A stretch of 64,000 nt of DNA from Mycobacterium lacus (GTDB taxonomy: Bacteria; Actinomycetota; Actinomycetes; Mycobacteriales; Mycobacteriaceae): contig NZ_AP022581.1 of assembly GCF_010731535.1 (NCBI RefSeq), positions 3,109,952-3,173,951 on the forward strand, given 5' to 3'. The translations under genes and the position numbers were made by a program. Of this stretch, positions 18,261-29,657 are shown piece by piece. The notes under the pieces were generated by a model, which did no database searches, was not told the origin of the DNA, and saw only the letters and a list, made by a program, of their open reading frames with translations. How positions within the stretch are numbered: position 1 is the first letter of the stretch; every line of letters starts with the position of its first letter.

Positions 18261-19295
18261 TCATTCCGGCTTGGTGCTGCGACCCAACAGCAGGGCTATC
18301 GCGTCGTGCACCGACAACCCCATGTGACAGACCCGGTGCACCGCGTCGGTCAGCGGCATTTCGACGCCGTAGCTGGACGCCAGCGAGAGTATCGCCGCAC
18401 ACGACGTCACCCCCTCTACGACGTGAGCGTCCCTGCCGTTGGGGGCGCCGTGCAGCGCGGATTCCATGGTCTCGCCCCGGCCCAGGCGTTCGCCCAACGA
18501 CCGGTTGCGCGAATGCGGTGACGTGCAGGTGGCCACCAGGTCACCCACCCCGGCCAGGCCAGCCAGCGTGGCGTCCCTGGCGCCGAGCGCAAGCCCGAGC
18601 CGCATGATCTCCGCGAGGCCCCGGGTGATGATCGCAGCCGCGGTGTTTTCGCCCAGGCCGACGCCGACTGCCATCCCACAGGCAAGCGCAATGACGTTCT
18701 TGCAGGCACCGCCGATCTCGGTGCCGACAACGTCGGAGTTGGTGTAGGGGCGGAAGTAGCCGCTGTTCAAGAAGCGTTGCAGCGCCACCGCCCTACCGGA
18801 GTCGCTGCACGCGACGACGGTCGCCGCGGGCTGGCACTGCGCTATCTCACTGGCCAAGTTGGGGCCCGAAATCACCGCGACCTGCGCCGGGTCCACTCCG
18901 GTCACCGAAACGATCACTTGGCTCATCCGCATCAGGGTGCCCAGCTCAATGCCCTTGGCCAGACTGACCAGCGTCGCGCCGTCGCGCAACAGCGGCGCCC
19001 ACTGCTCGAGGTTGGTCCGCATCGTCTGCGCCGGAACTCCGAGCAGCACCGTCGACGCACCGCGCAGCGCACCTTCCGCGTCGGCGGTGGCACGGATGCC
19101 CGGCGGCAGCAGCGTGCCGGGAAGATAGTCGGGGTTGTAGCGGGTGGCATTGATGTGCTCCGCGACGTCCGCTCGCCGCGCCCACAGCGTGACCTCGGCT
19201 TCCGGTCCGCCGGCCTCGGCGAGCACCTTGGCCAGGACCGTGCCCCAGGCACCGGCGCCCATCACCGCGATGGCGCCTCCCGTGCTGGTCATCAT
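18261..19295 (-). CDS. gpsA: Glycerol-3-phosphate dehydrogenase [NAD(P)+]
   Basis: Reduces dihydroxyacetone phosphate to sn-glycerol-3-phosphate for phospholipids. Rossmann motif [10 protein letters not shown], substrate-domain motifs [26 protein letters not shown] (catalytic Lys), [23 protein letters not shown]. Start set at the ATG-ATG pair 19295/19292 (344 or 343 residues); the frame is open 36 codons upstream but those overlap the divergent fbiD start. A segment near the C-terminus ([18 protein letters not shown]) is longer than I remember in the H37Rv protein. Confidence 0.95.
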   Translation of the reverse strand: MMTSTGGAIAVMGAGAWGTVLAKVLAEAGGPEAEVTLWARRADVAEHINATRYNPDYLPGTLLPPGIRATADAEGALRGASTVLLGVPAQTMRTNLEQWAPLLRDGATLVSLAKGIELGTLMRMSQVIVSVTGVDPAQVAVISGPNLASEIAQCQPAATVVACSDSGRAVALQRFLNSGYFRPYTNSDVVGTEIGGACKNVIALACGMAVGVGLGENTAAAIITRGLAEIMRLGLALGARDATLAGLAGVGDLVATCTSPHSRNRSLGERLGRGETMESALHGAPNGRDAHVVEGVTSCAAILSLASSYGVEMPLTDAVHRVCHMGLSVHDAIALLLGRSTKPE

Positions 19296-19381
19296 GTGCA
19301 CCCTACCCTGCGCCGAGAGTGCCGTCTGGGCTGTGCTGCGGGCGCCGACCACGACCGGGGCGGCAATCTCGCCGAAAATAG

Positions 19382-20041
<660 letters not shown>

Positions 20042-20125
20042 CAGGCGCCGGCACAGCGTCCGCGCGATGAACGACAGACCAACTACGCATTGAAGTGCAG
20101 CAGGCGCTGGCAGCGGGCGAGGGTG

Positions 20126-22339
20126 ATGAGCAATGATCGCAGTGTGACGGAAATCCAAGCAAAGGTACGCCCCGACGAGAATGCCTGGGATCCAGGCGAC
20201 TCCGCCCTGGCAGCACCGCCCGCCGCGACCGCCCCTGAGTTCAGTCCCGCGACCAGCGACCAGCTGCCGGCGGACCGCTACCTGAACCGCGAACTGAGTT
20301 GGCTGGACTTCAATGCCCGTGTGCTTGCACTGGCCGCCGACGACTCATTGCCCTTGCTCGAACGAGCGAAATTCCTGGCGATCTTCGCTTCCAATCTCGA
20401 CGAGTTCTACATGGTTCGGGTGGCCGGCCTCAAACGCCGCGACGAAATGGGGCTGTCGGTCCGCTCCGCCGACGGTCTGACACCGCGGGAGCAACTGCGC
20501 CGCATCGGCGAGAAGACCCAGCAGATCGCCATCCGTCATGCGCGTGAGTTCCATGATTCGGTCCTGCCCGCGCTCGGCAAAGAAGGCATTTACATCGTCA
20601 CGTGGGCCGACCTGGATGAGGCCGAGCGCGACCAGTTGTCGACGTATTTCCATGAGCAGGTCTTCCCCGTCCTGACACCGCTGGCCGTGGACCCCGCGCA
20701 CCCCTTCCCATTTGTCAGCGGGCTGAGCCTCAACCTGGCGGTCACCGTGCGCCAACCCGAGGACGGTGCCCAGCACTTCGCCAGGGTCAAGGTGCCCGAC
20801 AATGTCGATCGCTTCGTCGAACTCGAAAGTCGTAGCGATACAGACGGGACCGAAGGGACCGAGAACCGTGCGACCTTGCGATTCCTGCCAATGGAGGAGT
20901 TGATCGCGGCCTTTCTCCCGGTGCTCTTCCCCGGGATGGAGATCGTCGAGCATCACGCGTTTCGCATCACCCGCAACGCCGACTTCGAGGTTGAAGAGGA
21001 CCGCGACGAAGACCTGCTGCAGGCGCTCGAACGGGAATTGGCGCGCCGCCGGTTCGGTTCGCCCGTGCGACTGGAAGTCGCCGACGACATGACCGAGAGC
21101 ATGTCGGAGTTGCTGCTGCGCGAACTCGACGTGCACCCCGGTGATGTCATCGAAGTGCCCGGGCTCTTGGACCTGTCGTCGTTGTGGCAGATCTACGGCG
21201 TGGACCGGCCCGCGCTCAAGGATCGGACATTCGTTCCGGCCACCCATCCGGCCTTCGCGGAGCGGGAGACGCCAAAGAGCATCTTCGCAACGCTGCGCGA
21301 AGGCGATGTGCTGGTGCACCATCCGTACGACTCGTTCTCCACCAGCGTGCAGCGATTCATCGAGCAGGCCGCCGCCGACCCCAACGTGCTGGCGATCAAA
21401 CAAACGCTGTACCGCACATCCGGTGACTCCCCAATCGTGCGGGCGCTGATCGACGCGGCCGAGGCCGGAAAGCAAGTGGTGGCGCTGGTCGAAATCAAGG
21501 CACGCTTCGACGAACAGGCCAACATCCGCTGGGCACGCGCACTGGAGCAGGCCGGCGTGCACGTCGCGTACGGCCTCGTCGGGCTGAAGACGCATTGCAA
21601 GACGGCACTCGTGGTGCGCCGCGAGGGCCCGAACATCCGGCGGTACTGCCACATCGGGACCGGCAACTACAACAGCAAGACGGCGCGTCTGTACGAGGAT
21701 GTGGGCCTGTTGACGGCGGCCCCCGACATCGGCGCCGACCTGACCGATTTGTTCAACTCGCTCACCGGTTACTCACGCAAGTTGTCCTACCGCAACCTGT
21801 TGGTGGCCCCACATGGAATCCGCACCGGCATTATCGAACGCGTCGAGCGCGAGGTTGCCGCTCACCGGAAGAACGGTGACGGCCGCATCCGGCTCAAGAT
21901 GAACGCGCTTGTCGACGAACAGGTCATCGATGCGCTGTATCGCGCGTCGCAGGCAGGCGTGCGGGTCGAAGTGGTGGTGCGCGGCATCTGTGCGCTGCGC
22001 CCGGGCGCGGCGGGCTTCTCCGAGAACATCTTCGTCCGCTCGATTCTCGGCCGTTTCCTGGAGCATTCGCGGATACTGCATTTCAACGCCATCGACGAGT
22101 TCTGGATCGGCAGCGCCGACATGATGCACCGCAATCTGGACCGCCGCGTCGAGGTGATGGTTCAGGTCAGGGACCCCAGGCTTACCGCGCAGCTAGACGA
22201 GTTGCTCGAGTCCGCGCTCGACCCCGCCACTCGGTGCTGGGAGCTCGGGCCCGACGGGCAGTGGACCGCTTCACCCCAGGAAGGCCACAGCGTGCGCGAC
22301 CACCAGGAATCACTCATGGAGAAGCATACGAGCCCCTAA
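20126..22339 (+). CDS. ppk1: Polyphosphate kinase 1
   Basis: Polymerises ATP gamma-phosphate into inorganic polyphosphate. The 737-residue protein contains [18 protein letters not shown] (N domain), [53 protein letters not shown], the autophosphorylated histidine motif [24 protein letters not shown] and the second conserved [30 protein letters not shown] 20126 chosen ([11 protein letters not shown]) over an ATG 36 bases upstream because it matches the family head and follows GAGGG. Confidence 0.97.
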   Translation: MSNDRSVTEIQAKVRPDENAWDPGDSALAAPPAATAPEFSPATSDQLPADRYLNRELSWLDFNARVLALAADDSLPLLERAKFLAIFASNLDEFYMVRVAGLKRRDEMGLSVRSADGLTPREQLRRIGEKTQQIAIRHAREFHDSVLPALGKEGIYIVTWADLDEAERDQLSTYFHEQVFPVLTPLAVDPAHPFPFVSGLSLNLAVTVRQPEDGAQHFARVKVPDNVDRFVELESRSDTDGTEGTENRATLRFLPMEELIAAFLPVLFPGMEIVEHHAFRITRNADFEVEEDRDEDLLQALERELARRRFGSPVRLEVADDMTESMSELLLRELDVHPGDVIEVPGLLDLSSLWQIYGVDRPALKDRTFVPATHPAFAERETPKSIFATLREGDVLVHHPYDSFSTSVQRFIEQAAADPNVLAIKQTLYRTSGDSPIVRALIDAAEAGKQVVALVEIKARFDEQANIRWARALEQAGVHVAYGLVGLKTHCKTALVVRREGPNIRRYCHIGTGNYNSKTARLYEDVGLLTAAPDIGADLTDLFNSLTGYSRKLSYRNLLVAPHGIRTGIIERVEREVAAHRKNGDGRIRLKMNALVDEQVIDALYRASQAGVRVEVVVRGICALRPGAAGFSENIFVRSILGRFLEHSRILHFNAIDEFWIGSADMMHRNLDRRVEVMVQVRDPRLTAQLDELLESALDPATRCWELGPDGQWTASPQEGHSVRDHQESLMEKHTSP

Positions 22340-22393
22340 TCGTGTCGTGATTCCCGCGAGCGGCCCTGGCCGAATTGACCTGCAGGAGTTAAG

Positions 22394-23359
22394 GTGTCGA
22401 TCCAAGACTCGTCGGCCCGCCGCCGATCGGGGAACCGGATCGTGTATGCCGCAGGCGCGGTGTTGTGGCGGCCCGGCAATGACAAGTCCGCCGATTCGGC
22501 CGCAGGCGCCGTCGAGATCGCCGTGATCCACCGCCCTCGCTACGACGACTGGTCGCTGCCCAAGGGCAAGGTGGATCCTGGCGAGACCGCGCCCGTGGCG
22601 GCCATGCGGGAGGTACTCGAGGAGACGGGGCACCGCTGCGTCCTTGGCAGGCGGATCCTCGCGGTGAGTTACCCAGTCGACCCACCCTTCCAGGGCATCA
22701 AGAAGGTGCACTACTGGGCGGCGCGCAGCACCGGCGGGGCATTCGTCCCGGGACGCGAGGTCGACGACCTGGTCTGGTTGCCGATTGCCGAGGCGATGAA
22801 AAAACTCCACTACGAACAAGATCGAAAGGTCTTGCGCCGGTTCACCAAACACCCGGCCGGCACGCACACGGTGCTGGTCGTGCGGCACGGCACCGCGGGC
22901 AGCAAGGCCCGCTTCTCCGGGGACGACACCGCGCGACCGTTGGACAAGAAGGGCCGCGCGCAGGCCGAAGCACTGGTTGGCCAGCTGCTGGCGTTCGGCG
23001 CCACCGACGTGTACGCGGCCGACCGGTTGCGCTGCCATCAGACGGTCGAACCGCTCGCCGCGGAACTCGGTGTGGCCATCCACAACGAGCCCGACCTGAC
23101 CGAGGAGGGCTACGCCAAGAACCCCAAACGCGGCCGACGCCGAGTTCTCCGGATCGCCCGCCAAAAAGGCACACCGGTGATCTGCACACAGGGCAAGGTG
23201 ATTCCGGACCTGATCGCGTGGTGGTGCGAGCGCGACGGGGTACACCCCGACAAATCCCGCAACCACAAGGGCAGTACGTGGGTGCTGTCGCTCTCGGCCG
23301 GCCGGTTGGTGGCAGCCGACCACATCGGCGGCGCGCTGGCCGCCAACGTACGGGCCTAA
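22394..23359 (+). CDS. mutT1: Nudix hydrolase with C-terminal histidine phosphatase domain, MutT1
   Basis: Two-domain sanitising enzyme for 8-oxo-guanine nucleotides. Residues about 15-145 form a Nudix domain with the box [22 protein letters not shown]; the second half is a phosphoglycerate-mutase-like fold with the catalytic LVVRHGTAG motif. GTG start at 22394 with AGGAG eight bases upstream; 321 residues. Follows ppk1 by 54 bases on the same strand. The Nudix plus RHG arrangement is characteristic of mycobacterial MutT1 (Rv2985). Confidence 0.95.
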   Translation: MSIQDSSARRRSGNRIVYAAGAVLWRPGNDKSADSAAGAVEIAVIHRPRYDDWSLPKGKVDPGETAPVAAMREVLEETGHRCVLGRRILAVSYPVDPPFQGIKKVHYWAARSTGGAFVPGREVDDLVWLPIAEAMKKLHYEQDRKVLRRFTKHPAGTHTVLVVRHGTAGSKARFSGDDTARPLDKKGRAQAEALVGQLLAFGATDVYAADRLRCHQTVEPLAAELGVAIHNEPDLTEEGYAKNPKRGRRRVLRIARQKGTPVICTQGKVIPDLIAWWCERDGVHPDKSRNHKGSTWVLSLSAGRLVAADHIGGALAANVRA

Positions 23360-23370
23360 CACTGGGCCAA

Positions 23371-23419
23371 ACGCGAATACCCTTCGGAGACATCGCTGCC
23401 GCCCGAAGGGTATTTGCGT
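23371..23419. terminator. Hairpin terminator between convergent mutT1 and hupB
   Basis: A 15-16 bp stem (CGCGAATACCCTTCGG at 23372-23387 against CCGAAGGGTATTTGCG at 23403-23418, one mismatch) with a 15-base loop sits in the 68-base gap between the two convergent genes. It can act in both directions, though neither side has a long T run. Confidence 0.75.
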
Positions 23420-23427
23420 CGTTAGCG

Positions 23428-24078
23428 CTACTTGCGGCCCCGCCTGGCCGTAGCCTTCTTGGCTGGAGCCTTGCTGGCCGGCCGCTTTGCCGCCGCCTTC
23501 TTGGCCGGTGCCTTGGTGGCCGCCTTGCGCACGGGCGCCTTGGCGGCGGCCTTCTTTACCACTTTGGTCGCCTTCTTGGCGGGCGCCTTCACGGCTTTGA
23601 CGGCCTTCTTGGCGGGCGCCTTTGCGGCCTTGGCCGGTGCCCTCTTGGTGGCTGCCTTCTTGGCCGGCGCCTTGCTCGCGGCCTTCTTGGCCGGTGCCTT
23701 GCTCGCAGCCTTCTTGGCGGGCGACTTCTTCGCCGCCGTCCTCTTGGCCGCGCCGGCCATGACGCCGCGCTTCACAGCGGGGCCTTCTGCCGGGAGCTTC
23801 TGTGCGCCAGACACAACCGCCTTGAATTGGGCCCCGGGACGGAACGCCGGGACGGACGTCGGCTTCACCTTCACCGTCTCGCCGGTACGCGGATTGCGGG
23901 CTACGCGAGCCGCGCGGCGACGCTGTTCGAACACACCGAACCCGGTAATGGTGACGCTGTCGCCCTTGTGCACCGCCCGCACAATCGTGTCGACGACATT
24001 CTCGACGGCGGCGGTCGCTTGCCGACGGTCCGAGCCCAATTTCTGTGTGAGCACGTCAATGAGCTCTGCTTTGTTCAT
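23428..24078 (-). CDS. hupB: Nucleoid-associated protein HupB (HU with lysine-rich tail)
   Basis: DNA compaction protein of 216 residues. Residues 1-90 form the HU fold ([37 protein letters not shown]), and residues about 105-216 are a histone-H1-like tail of PAKKA/KAAPAKK repeats, the actinobacterial HupB arrangement. ATG 24078 follows a GGAGGA ribosome-binding site. The tail gives a strongly repetitive DNA stretch on this strand. The 221 bases upstream to leuD contain its promoter region and no other gene. Confidence 0.97.
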   Translation of the reverse strand: MNKAELIDVLTQKLGSDRRQATAAVENVVDTIVRAVHKGDSVTITGFGVFEQRRRAARVARNPRTGETVKVKPTSVPAFRPGAQFKAVVSGAQKLPAEGPAVKRGVMAGAAKRTAAKKSPAKKAASKAPAKKAASKAPAKKAATKRAPAKAAKAPAKKAVKAVKAPAKKATKVVKKAAAKAPVRKAATKAPAKKAAAKRPASKAPAKKATARRGRK

Positions 24079-24299
24079 CCAATCCTCCGAAGCTAGTGGT
24101 CCTCGTTTTGGAACCGACTAGTGGACACGGTAAACCCTTACCTAGCAAATTTCCAAGAGCCACGCGCAATTTCAGGACCCGACAATCGAAATTTTCGCAA
24201 TCCGGTTGCCGCCCTTGACCGGTGGCGGGCCCCGATTGCGGCTCACTTAGCCGAGCTACTCAGGGTCGTCGGTTCTCGATGTCCGCGCCGGTCGACCCT

Positions 24300-24896
24300 T
24301 CAGGGTGTGGGCAGAGTACGCGGCTTCCACTCCGGATAAGCCGCCTCGAACGACTCGATCTCAGCGAGTTTCCGCAGCGTAAGGGCTATATCGTCGAGCC
24401 CTTCGAGCAGTCGCCAGGCGGTGTGATCATCAATCTTGAACGGCAGCACCGCCGTTCCCGCGATGATATTGCGATCTTGAAGATTGGCAGTGATTTCCAA
24501 GCCGGGGCTCTGCTCGATCAGCTTCCACAGCAGTTCCACACCGTCTTGGTCGACTTCGGCGGCCAGTAGCCCCGCCTTGCCGGCGTTGCCGCGAAAAATG
24601 TCACCGAATCGAGACGAGATAACCACCCGGAACCCGTAGTCCATGAGCGCCCACACCGCGTGCTCCCGTGAGGACCCGGTGCCGAAATCGGGCCCGGCAA
24701 CCAGGACCGAACCCCGGTCGAAGGGGCTCAGGTTTAGCACGAAAGACGGATCCGACCGCCACGACGCGAACAAGCCGTCCTCAAAACCGGTTCGGGTGAC
24801 CCGCTTCAAGAAGACCGCTGGAATGATCTGGTCGGTGTCGACATTGGACCGCCGCAACGGGACGCCGATGCCGGTGTGGGTGTGAAAGGCTTCCAT
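24300..24896 (-). CDS. leuD: 3-isopropylmalate dehydratase small subunit
   Basis: Swivel-domain partner of LeuC, isomerising 2- and 3-isopropylmalate in leucine synthesis. Motifs [45 protein letters not shown] and [10 protein letters not shown] are intact. ATG 24896 gives 198 residues, matching H37Rv LeuD, and follows AGGGGAGAAC; an ATG seven codons earlier is less likely. Lies 27 bases downstream of leuC in the same operon. Confidence 0.97.
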   Translation of the reverse strand: MEAFHTHTGIGVPLRRSNVDTDQIIPAVFLKRVTRTGFEDGLFASWRSDPSFVLNLSPFDRGSVLVAGPDFGTGSSREHAVWALMDYGFRVVISSRFGDIFRGNAGKAGLLAAEVDQDGVELLWKLIEQSPGLEITANLQDRNIIAGTAVLPFKIDDHTAWRLLEGLDDIALTLRKLAEIESFEAAYPEWKPRTLPTP

Positions 24897-24923
24897 GTTC
24901 TCCCCTAATTCGGCCAATCAAGA

Positions 24924-26366
24924 TCAATTCAAATCGGCAGGGGCGGAAAGGGTGCCGCGAACCGCGGTGGCCGCGGCGACCGCCGGGGACACCAAATGCG
25001 TGCGGCCACCTTTGCCCTGTCGCCCTTCGAAGTTGCGGTTGGACGTCGACGCACACCGCTCACCCGGCGAAAGCTGATCGGGGTTCATGCCAAGGCACAT
25101 CGAGCATCCCGCCTGCCGCCACTGCGCACCGGCGGCGACAAAAATCTCGCCGAGTCCCTCAGCTTCGGCTTGCGCGCGTACCCGCATCGAGCCGGGAACG
25201 ATCAACATCCGAACACCCGGGGCGACCGTCCGGCCGCGCAAAACGTCGGCCACCACCCGCAAATCCTCAATGCGACCGTTGGTACACGACCCCACGAACA
25301 CCGCATCGACCGCGATATCCCGCATCGGGACCCCGGGCCGAAGATCCATGTACGCCAACGCTTTCTCGGCGGCCTGCCGCTCGGCGTCATCGGTCATCAG
25401 TTCGGGATCCGGCACGGCGGCGGCCAACGGCACCCCCTGGCCGGGGTTGGTTCCCCAGGTGACGAACGGGCTCAGCGAAGCCGCGTCCAGATAGACCTCG
25501 GTATCGAAGACGGCGCCGTCGTCGCTGCGCAACTGCTGCCAATACGCCAGTGCCGCGTCCCACTGCGCGCCGGTCGGCGCGTGCGGACGGCCGCGCAAGA
25601 ACTCGTAGGTGGTCTCGTCCGGGGCCACCATGCCCGCTCGGGCGCCGGCCTCGATGCTCATGTTGCAGATCGTCATCCGGCCTTCCATCGACAGGGATTC
25701 GATGGCGCTGCCGCGGTATTCGATGACATGGCCCTGCCCGCCACCCGTTCCGATCTTGGCAATCAACGCCAGGATGATGTCTTTGGCCGTCACACCCGCG
25801 GGCAAGCACCCGTCGACAGTGACCGCCATCGTCTTGAACGGCCGCAGCGGCAGCGTCTGGGTGGCGAGCACATGCTCGACCTCCGAGGTTCCGATGCCCA
25901 TCGCCAGCGCACCGAACGCGCCGTGGGTAGAGGTGTGGCTGTCGCCGCAGACGATCGTCATACCCGGTTGGGTGAGTCCCAATTGAGGTCCGACGACATG
26001 CACGATGCCCTGCTCGACGTCACCCATCGGATGTAGCCGGACACCGAATTCGGCGCAGTTTCGCCGCAAGGTCTCCACCTGGGTGCGCGACACCGGGTCG
26101 ACGATCGGCTTGTCGATGTCGACGGTGGGGACGTTGTGATCCTCCGTGGCGATCGTGAGGTCGGGCCGGCGCACTCGGCGGCCATTCAGCCGCAGGCCGT
26201 CAAAGGCCTGCGGACTGGTGACCTCGTGCACCAAATGCAGATCGATGTAGATCAAGTCGGGCGCCCCACCCTGCTGTGAGCCCGCACCGGATACCACAAC
26301 GTGGTCGTCCCAAACCTTCTCGGCCAGCGTGCGCGGCTTGCCCGCCCCGTGAGCTGTCTGTGCCAT
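24924..26366 (-). CDS. leuC: 3-isopropylmalate dehydratase large subunit
   Basis: Aconitase-family subunit carrying the [4Fe-4S] cluster. The cluster cysteines are visible in FVGSCTNGR and in [10 protein letters not shown]; substrate motifs [20 protein letters not shown] and [16 protein letters not shown] are present. ATG 26366 ([22 protein letters not shown]) gives 480 residues; the frame is open 43 codons upstream, but that would run into the divergent regulator. A small insertion ([15 protein letters not shown]) differs from the GGGCAPDLIY I recall in H37Rv. Likely controlled by the divergent IclR-type regulator. Confidence 0.96.
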   Translation of the reverse strand: MAQTAHGAGKPRTLAEKVWDDHVVVSGAGSQQGGAPDLIYIDLHLVHEVTSPQAFDGLRLNGRRVRRPDLTIATEDHNVPTVDIDKPIVDPVSRTQVETLRRNCAEFGVRLHPMGDVEQGIVHVVGPQLGLTQPGMTIVCGDSHTSTHGAFGALAMGIGTSEVEHVLATQTLPLRPFKTMAVTVDGCLPAGVTAKDIILALIAKIGTGGGQGHVIEYRGSAIESLSMEGRMTICNMSIEAGARAGMVAPDETTYEFLRGRPHAPTGAQWDAALAYWQQLRSDDGAVFDTEVYLDAASLSPFVTWGTNPGQGVPLAAAVPDPELMTDDAERQAAEKALAYMDLRPGVPMRDIAVDAVFVGSCTNGRIEDLRVVADVLRGRTVAPGVRMLIVPGSMRVRAQAEAEGLGEIFVAAGAQWRQAGCSMCLGMNPDQLSPGERCASTSNRNFEGRQGKGGRTHLVSPAVAAATAVRGTLSAPADLN

Positions 26367-26441
26367 CACGAAGTTCGCCTCGATTCGCTTGATTGCGGCT
26401 CGCCGATGGGCTCTCAGGATGCGAGACGCTAGTATCTCTTT
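26367..26441. promoter_or_regulatory. Divergent leuCD / IclR regulator promoter-operator region
   Basis: TAGTAT at 26430-26435 on the plus strand is a TANNNT -10 box placed so that transcription starts at the GTG of the regulator (26442), i.e. a leaderless mRNA. The overlapping GATACT on the other strand (26431-26436) is a candidate -10 for leuC. Two copies of GYGAGACR (26421 and 26442) are spaced 21 bases, two helical turns, and GAGA-N8-TCTC spans the shared core. These are plausible binding sites for the regulator, which would control both directions. Confidence 0.55.
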
Positions 26442-27197
26442 GTGAGACAGCATAGCGGTATCGGCGTCCTCGACAAAGCCGTGGGTGTACTGCACGCAAT
26501 CGCGGAATCGCCGTGTGGGCTGGCCGAACTGTGTGGCCGGACCGGCCTGCCAAGGGCCACCGCGTACCGGTTGGCGGCCGCCCTAGAGGTTCATCGACTG
26601 CTCGACCGCGACGGTGAGGGCCGCTGGCGGCTTGGTCCCGCGGTATCCGAACTGGCGACCCACGTCACCGATCCGCTGTTGGCCGCGAGCGCGGCGGTGC
26701 TACCCCGGTTGCGCGAAACCACCGGCGAGAGCGTGCAGCTGTACCGCCGCGAAGGCATGTCGAGAGTCTGCGTGGCCGCGTTGGAACCGCCTGCGGGCCT
26801 TCGCGATACGGTTCCGGTCGGAGCGCGGTTGCCGATGACCGCGGGCTCGGGGGCCAAAGTGCTGCTGGCCCACAGCGACACCGCCACCCGGGAGGCCGTG
26901 CTGCCGACGGCGATGTTCACCGACCGGGCGCTGGCCGAAGTACGCCGGCGCGGGTGGGCCCAAAGCGTGGCCGAGCGCGAGCCGGGGGTGGCGAGCGTTT
27001 CGGCGCCGGTACGCGACGGCCGCGGTGTCGTCGTCGCGGCAATATCGGTCTCCGGTCCGATCGACCGGATGGGCCGGCGCCCGGGCGCACGTTGGGCCGC
27101 CGACCTGCTGGCCGCGGCCGACGAAATCACGCGGCGCCTCTCGCTGCGCGCCGAGCCTGCGTCCACGGCGCGCCAATCGCCGAAGCTGACGCCCTAG
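26442..27197 (+). CDS. IclR-family regulator, LtbR-like
   Basis: A 251-residue IclR-type transcription factor: winged HTH at residues 1-65 ([31 protein letters not shown]) and an effector domain ([80 protein letters not shown]). Position divergent from leuCD is that of LtbR in corynebacteria, which represses leuCD, leuB and tryptophan genes; that role is inferred here by synteny. GTG start coincides with the predicted transcription start. Corresponds to Rv2989. Confidence 0.92.
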   Translation: MRQHSGIGVLDKAVGVLHAIAESPCGLAELCGRTGLPRATAYRLAAALEVHRLLDRDGEGRWRLGPAVSELATHVTDPLLAASAAVLPRLRETTGESVQLYRREGMSRVCVAALEPPAGLRDTVPVGARLPMTAGSGAKVLLAHSDTATREAVLPTAMFTDRALAEVRRRGWAQSVAEREPGVASVSAPVRDGRGVVVAAISVSGPIDRMGRRPGARWAADLLAAADEITRRLSLRAEPASTARQSPKLTP

Positions 27198-27255
27198 GCG
27201 CAGGCTCACCGCCGCCAGTGCAGGGTCGCTGCACACCACCTGACACACTGACGCC

Positions 27256-27756
27256 ATGGGAACCAACCAGCGCGCCGAGATCGTCATGTCCCAATCCGAA
27301 ATCGCCGACTTCGTCACCAACAGCCGTACCGGCACACTGGCCACCATTGGACCCGACGGCCAGCCGCATTTGACGGCGATGTGGTACGCGGTGGTCGACG
27401 GCGAAATCTGGCTGGAGACCAAGGCCAAGTCGCAGAAGGCCGTCAACCTGAGGCGGGACCCGCGGGTGAGCTTTCTGCTCGAGGGTGGCAACACCTACGA
27501 CACGTTGCGCGGCGTGTCCTTCGAGGGCGTTGCCGAGATCGTCGACGATCCCGACACCCTGCACCGGATTGGGGTCAGCGTGTGGGAGCGCTATACCGGC
27601 CCCTACACCGACGACATGAAGCCCATGGTCGACCAGATGATGCATAAGCGGGTCGGCGTACGCATCGTCAGCCGCCGCACCCGCTCGTGGGATCACCGCA
27701 AGCTCGGGCTGCCGCACATGCCGGTGGGTGGTACGACCGCACCGGCCGCGCGCTGA
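27256..27756 (+). CDS. FDOR-B / pyridoxamine-phosphate-oxidase-fold protein
   Basis: A 166-residue split-barrel flavin or deazaflavin-binding protein: N-terminal SEIADFVTNSRTGTLATIGPDGQPHLTAMWYAVVDGEIWLETKAKSQKAVNLRRDPRVSFLLEGG is the typical fold. By similarity to Rv2991 it probably binds F420 (FDOR-B group), but the substrate is unknown. ATG 27256; 58 bases after the IclR gene on the same strand. The gene I recall between them in H37Rv (Rv2990c) is absent. Confidence 0.88.
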   Translation: MGTNQRAEIVMSQSEIADFVTNSRTGTLATIGPDGQPHLTAMWYAVVDGEIWLETKAKSQKAVNLRRDPRVSFLLEGGNTYDTLRGVSFEGVAEIVDDPDTLHRIGVSVWERYTGPYTDDMKPMVDQMMHKRVGVRIVSRRTRSWDHRKLGLPHMPVGGTTAPAAR

Positions 27757-27762
27757 CGCGCC

Positions 27763-27818
27763 GGGCAGACGCAAAATCCCCCATTTCGGCACGAAATTGG
27801 GTGATTTTGCGTCTGCCC
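27763..27818. terminator. Long hairpin after the FDOR-B gene
   Basis: A 16-bp perfect stem (GGGCAGACGCAAAATC at 27763-27778 with GATTTTGCGTCTGCCC at 27803-27818) and an inner imperfect CCCCATTTC/GAAATTGGG stem. It sits between this gene and two tRNA genes on the opposite strand, so it can terminate both. The right arm runs into a CCCGCAAGCGGGTGGGGGT dispersed-repeat sequence at 27816-27835. Confidence 0.8.
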
Positions 27819-27855
27819 GCAAGCGGGTGGGGGTCCCCACAGCGCTGCGGATAAG

Positions 27856-27928
27856 TAGCCCCGATGGGATTCGAACCCACGCTACCGCCGTGAGAGGGCG
27901 GCGTCCTAGGCCGCTAGACGACGGGGCC
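27856..27928 (-). tRNA. tRNA-Glu (anticodon CTC)
   Basis: Reverse strand folds as a 73-base cloverleaf: acceptor GGCCCCG/CGGGGCT, D arm GTCTAGCGGCCTAGGAC, anticodon loop CCCTCTCAC (CTC), T arm GTGGGTTCGAATCCCAT. CCA is not encoded. Lies just upstream of a tRNA-Gln gene and near gltX, the synthetase that charges tRNA-Glu (and misacylates tRNA-Gln in organisms that use GatCAB, also encoded in this window). Confidence 0.96.
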
Positions 27929-28000
27929 GGAACTGATCCGAGGAGCCAGCATAGCTCACCCCGGAAAGCCCACCTAATCGCTTGCTGTGGCGAAACTTTG

Positions 28001-28072
28001 CTGGGGTACCAGGACTCGAACCTAGAATGGCTGAACCAGAATCAGCTGTGTTGCCAATTACACCATACCCCA
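28001..28072 (-). tRNA. tRNA-Gln (anticodon CTG)
   Basis: Reverse strand: acceptor TGGGGTA/TACCCCA with discriminator G, D arm GGTGTAATTGGCAACAC, anticodon loop ATTCTGGTT (CTG), T arm CTAGGTTCGAGTCCTGG. 72 bases, CCA not encoded. Mycobacteria lack GlnRS, so this tRNA is charged with Glu by GltX and amidated by GatCAB. Confidence 0.96.
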
Positions 28073-28181
28073 TTGGCCGCCTAAAACCGCTGGTCAGACG
28101 ACAATTCCGGGCCAAAATTGGCGCCCAGAGACCGCCGCCGCCAGTGCAGACTACCAAAGACTCGCCCGGTAATCCTCCTCC

Positions 28182-29657
28182 TCAGCCCACCCGCTCGCTC
28201 GCAGCGCGCAACCGCCGCAGGCTGCGGTCGCGGCCCAGCAGCTCCAGCGATTCGAACAACGGGGGGCTCACCGACGTCCCGGTGGCGGCAACCCGGATCG
28301 GGCCGAACGCCTTGCGCGGCTTGAGCCCGAGACCCTCGATGAGCGCCGCCTTGAGGGCATCCTCGATTCGGGCCGCGGCCCACTCCGCCACGCCGTCCAG
28401 CGCGGCGACGGCGGCGTCGAGGACCGGGCGCCCGTCCGGACCCAGCTCTTTCGCGGCGGCCTTGGGGTCGATCGCGTACTGGTCGTCGTTGAGGAACTTC
28501 AGCAGGTCCCACGCGTCACCAAGGACGACGATACGGGTCTGCACCAGCCGAGCCGCGGCCGCGAATTCGGTGTCGCCCAACTCGATGTGACGGCCGTGCG
28601 CGTCCAAGTAGGCGCGGAGCCTGGCGGCGAAGTCATCCGCATCGAGCATCCGGATGTGCTCGGCATTGATCGCGTCGGCCTTTTTCTGGTCGAACCGGGC
28701 CGGGTTGGAGTTGACGTCGGCGACGTCGAACACGGCCACCATCTCGTCGAGGCTGAACACGTCGTGATCGTCGGCGATCGCCCAGCCCAGCAACGCAAGG
28801 TAATTCAGCAGCCCTTCGGGGATGAAGCCCCGTTCGCGGTGGGCGAACAGATTCGACTGCGGGTCGCGCTTGGAGAGTTTTTTGGTGCCCTCCCCCAATA
28901 CCGTTGGCAGATGGGCGAATTCCGGAACGCGCTCGGTGACCCCGACCCGGATCAGCGCCTGATACAGCGCCAGCTGGCGCGGAGTCGAGGGCAGCAGATC
29001 CTCGCCGCGCAGCACGTGGGTGATCCTCATCAGCGCGTCGTCACACGGGTTGACCAAGGTGTACAACGGGTCTCCGCTGGCGCGGGTCAGTGCGAAATCG
29101 GGCACGGTGCCCGCCGCGAAGGTGGTGGGCCCGCGCACCAGGTCGTCCCAGCTGAGATCCTCGTCGGGCATCCGCAGCCGCACCACTGGCTTGCGGCCCT
29201 CGGCCAGGAATGCCGCGCGCTGCGCTTCGGTCAGGTCACGGTCGAAGTTGTCGTAACCCAATTTCGGATTGCGACCCGCGGCGACATGGCGGGCCTCGAC
29301 CTCTTCGGGCGTCGAAAAGGCGTGGTAGGCCTCGCCCGCCGCGAGCAGCTGGGCCACCACATCGCGGTAGATATCGGTGCGCTCGGACTGCCGGTATGGG
29401 CCGTAGGGTCCGCCCACCTCGGGTCCTTCGTCCCAGTCCAAGCCGAGCCAACGCAGCGCGTCGAGCAGCGCCAGATAGCTTTCCTCGCTGTCGCGCGCGG
29501 CGTCAGTGTCCTCGACGCGGAAGACGAAGGTACCGCCGGTGTGCCGGGCGTAGGCCCAGTTGAACAGCGCGGTGCGGACCATCCCGACGTGGGGAATGCC
29601 GGTGGGCGACGGGCAGAATCGGACGCGGACCGTGGCTCCTCCAGTTGCTGGGGTCAC
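28182..29657 (-). CDS. gltX: Glutamyl-tRNA synthetase (non-discriminating type expected)
   Basis: Class I synthetase of 491 residues. HIGH-type motif [38 protein letters not shown]-type motif [13 protein letters not shown], and [20 protein letters not shown] start at 29657 overlaps the stop of the FAH-family gene by four bases. In bacteria without GlnRS the enzyme also charges tRNA-Gln; gatCAB and both cognate tRNA genes are in this window. Confidence 0.97.
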   Translation of the reverse strand: MTPATGGATVRVRFCPSPTGIPHVGMVRTALFNWAYARHTGGTFVFRVEDTDAARDSEESYLALLDALRWLGLDWDEGPEVGGPYGPYRQSERTDIYRDVVAQLLAAGEAYHAFSTPEEVEARHVAAGRNPKLGYDNFDRDLTEAQRAAFLAEGRKPVVRLRMPDEDLSWDDLVRGPTTFAAGTVPDFALTRASGDPLYTLVNPCDDALMRITHVLRGEDLLPSTPRQLALYQALIRVGVTERVPEFAHLPTVLGEGTKKLSKRDPQSNLFAHRERGFIPEGLLNYLALLGWAIADDHDVFSLDEMVAVFDVADVNSNPARFDQKKADAINAEHIRMLDADDFAARLRAYLDAHGRHIELGDTEFAAAARLVQTRIVVLGDAWDLLKFLNDDQYAIDPKAAAKELGPDGRPVLDAAVAALDGVAEWAAARIEDALKAALIEGLGLKPRKAFGPIRVAATGTSVSPPLFESLELLGRDRSLRRLRAASERVG

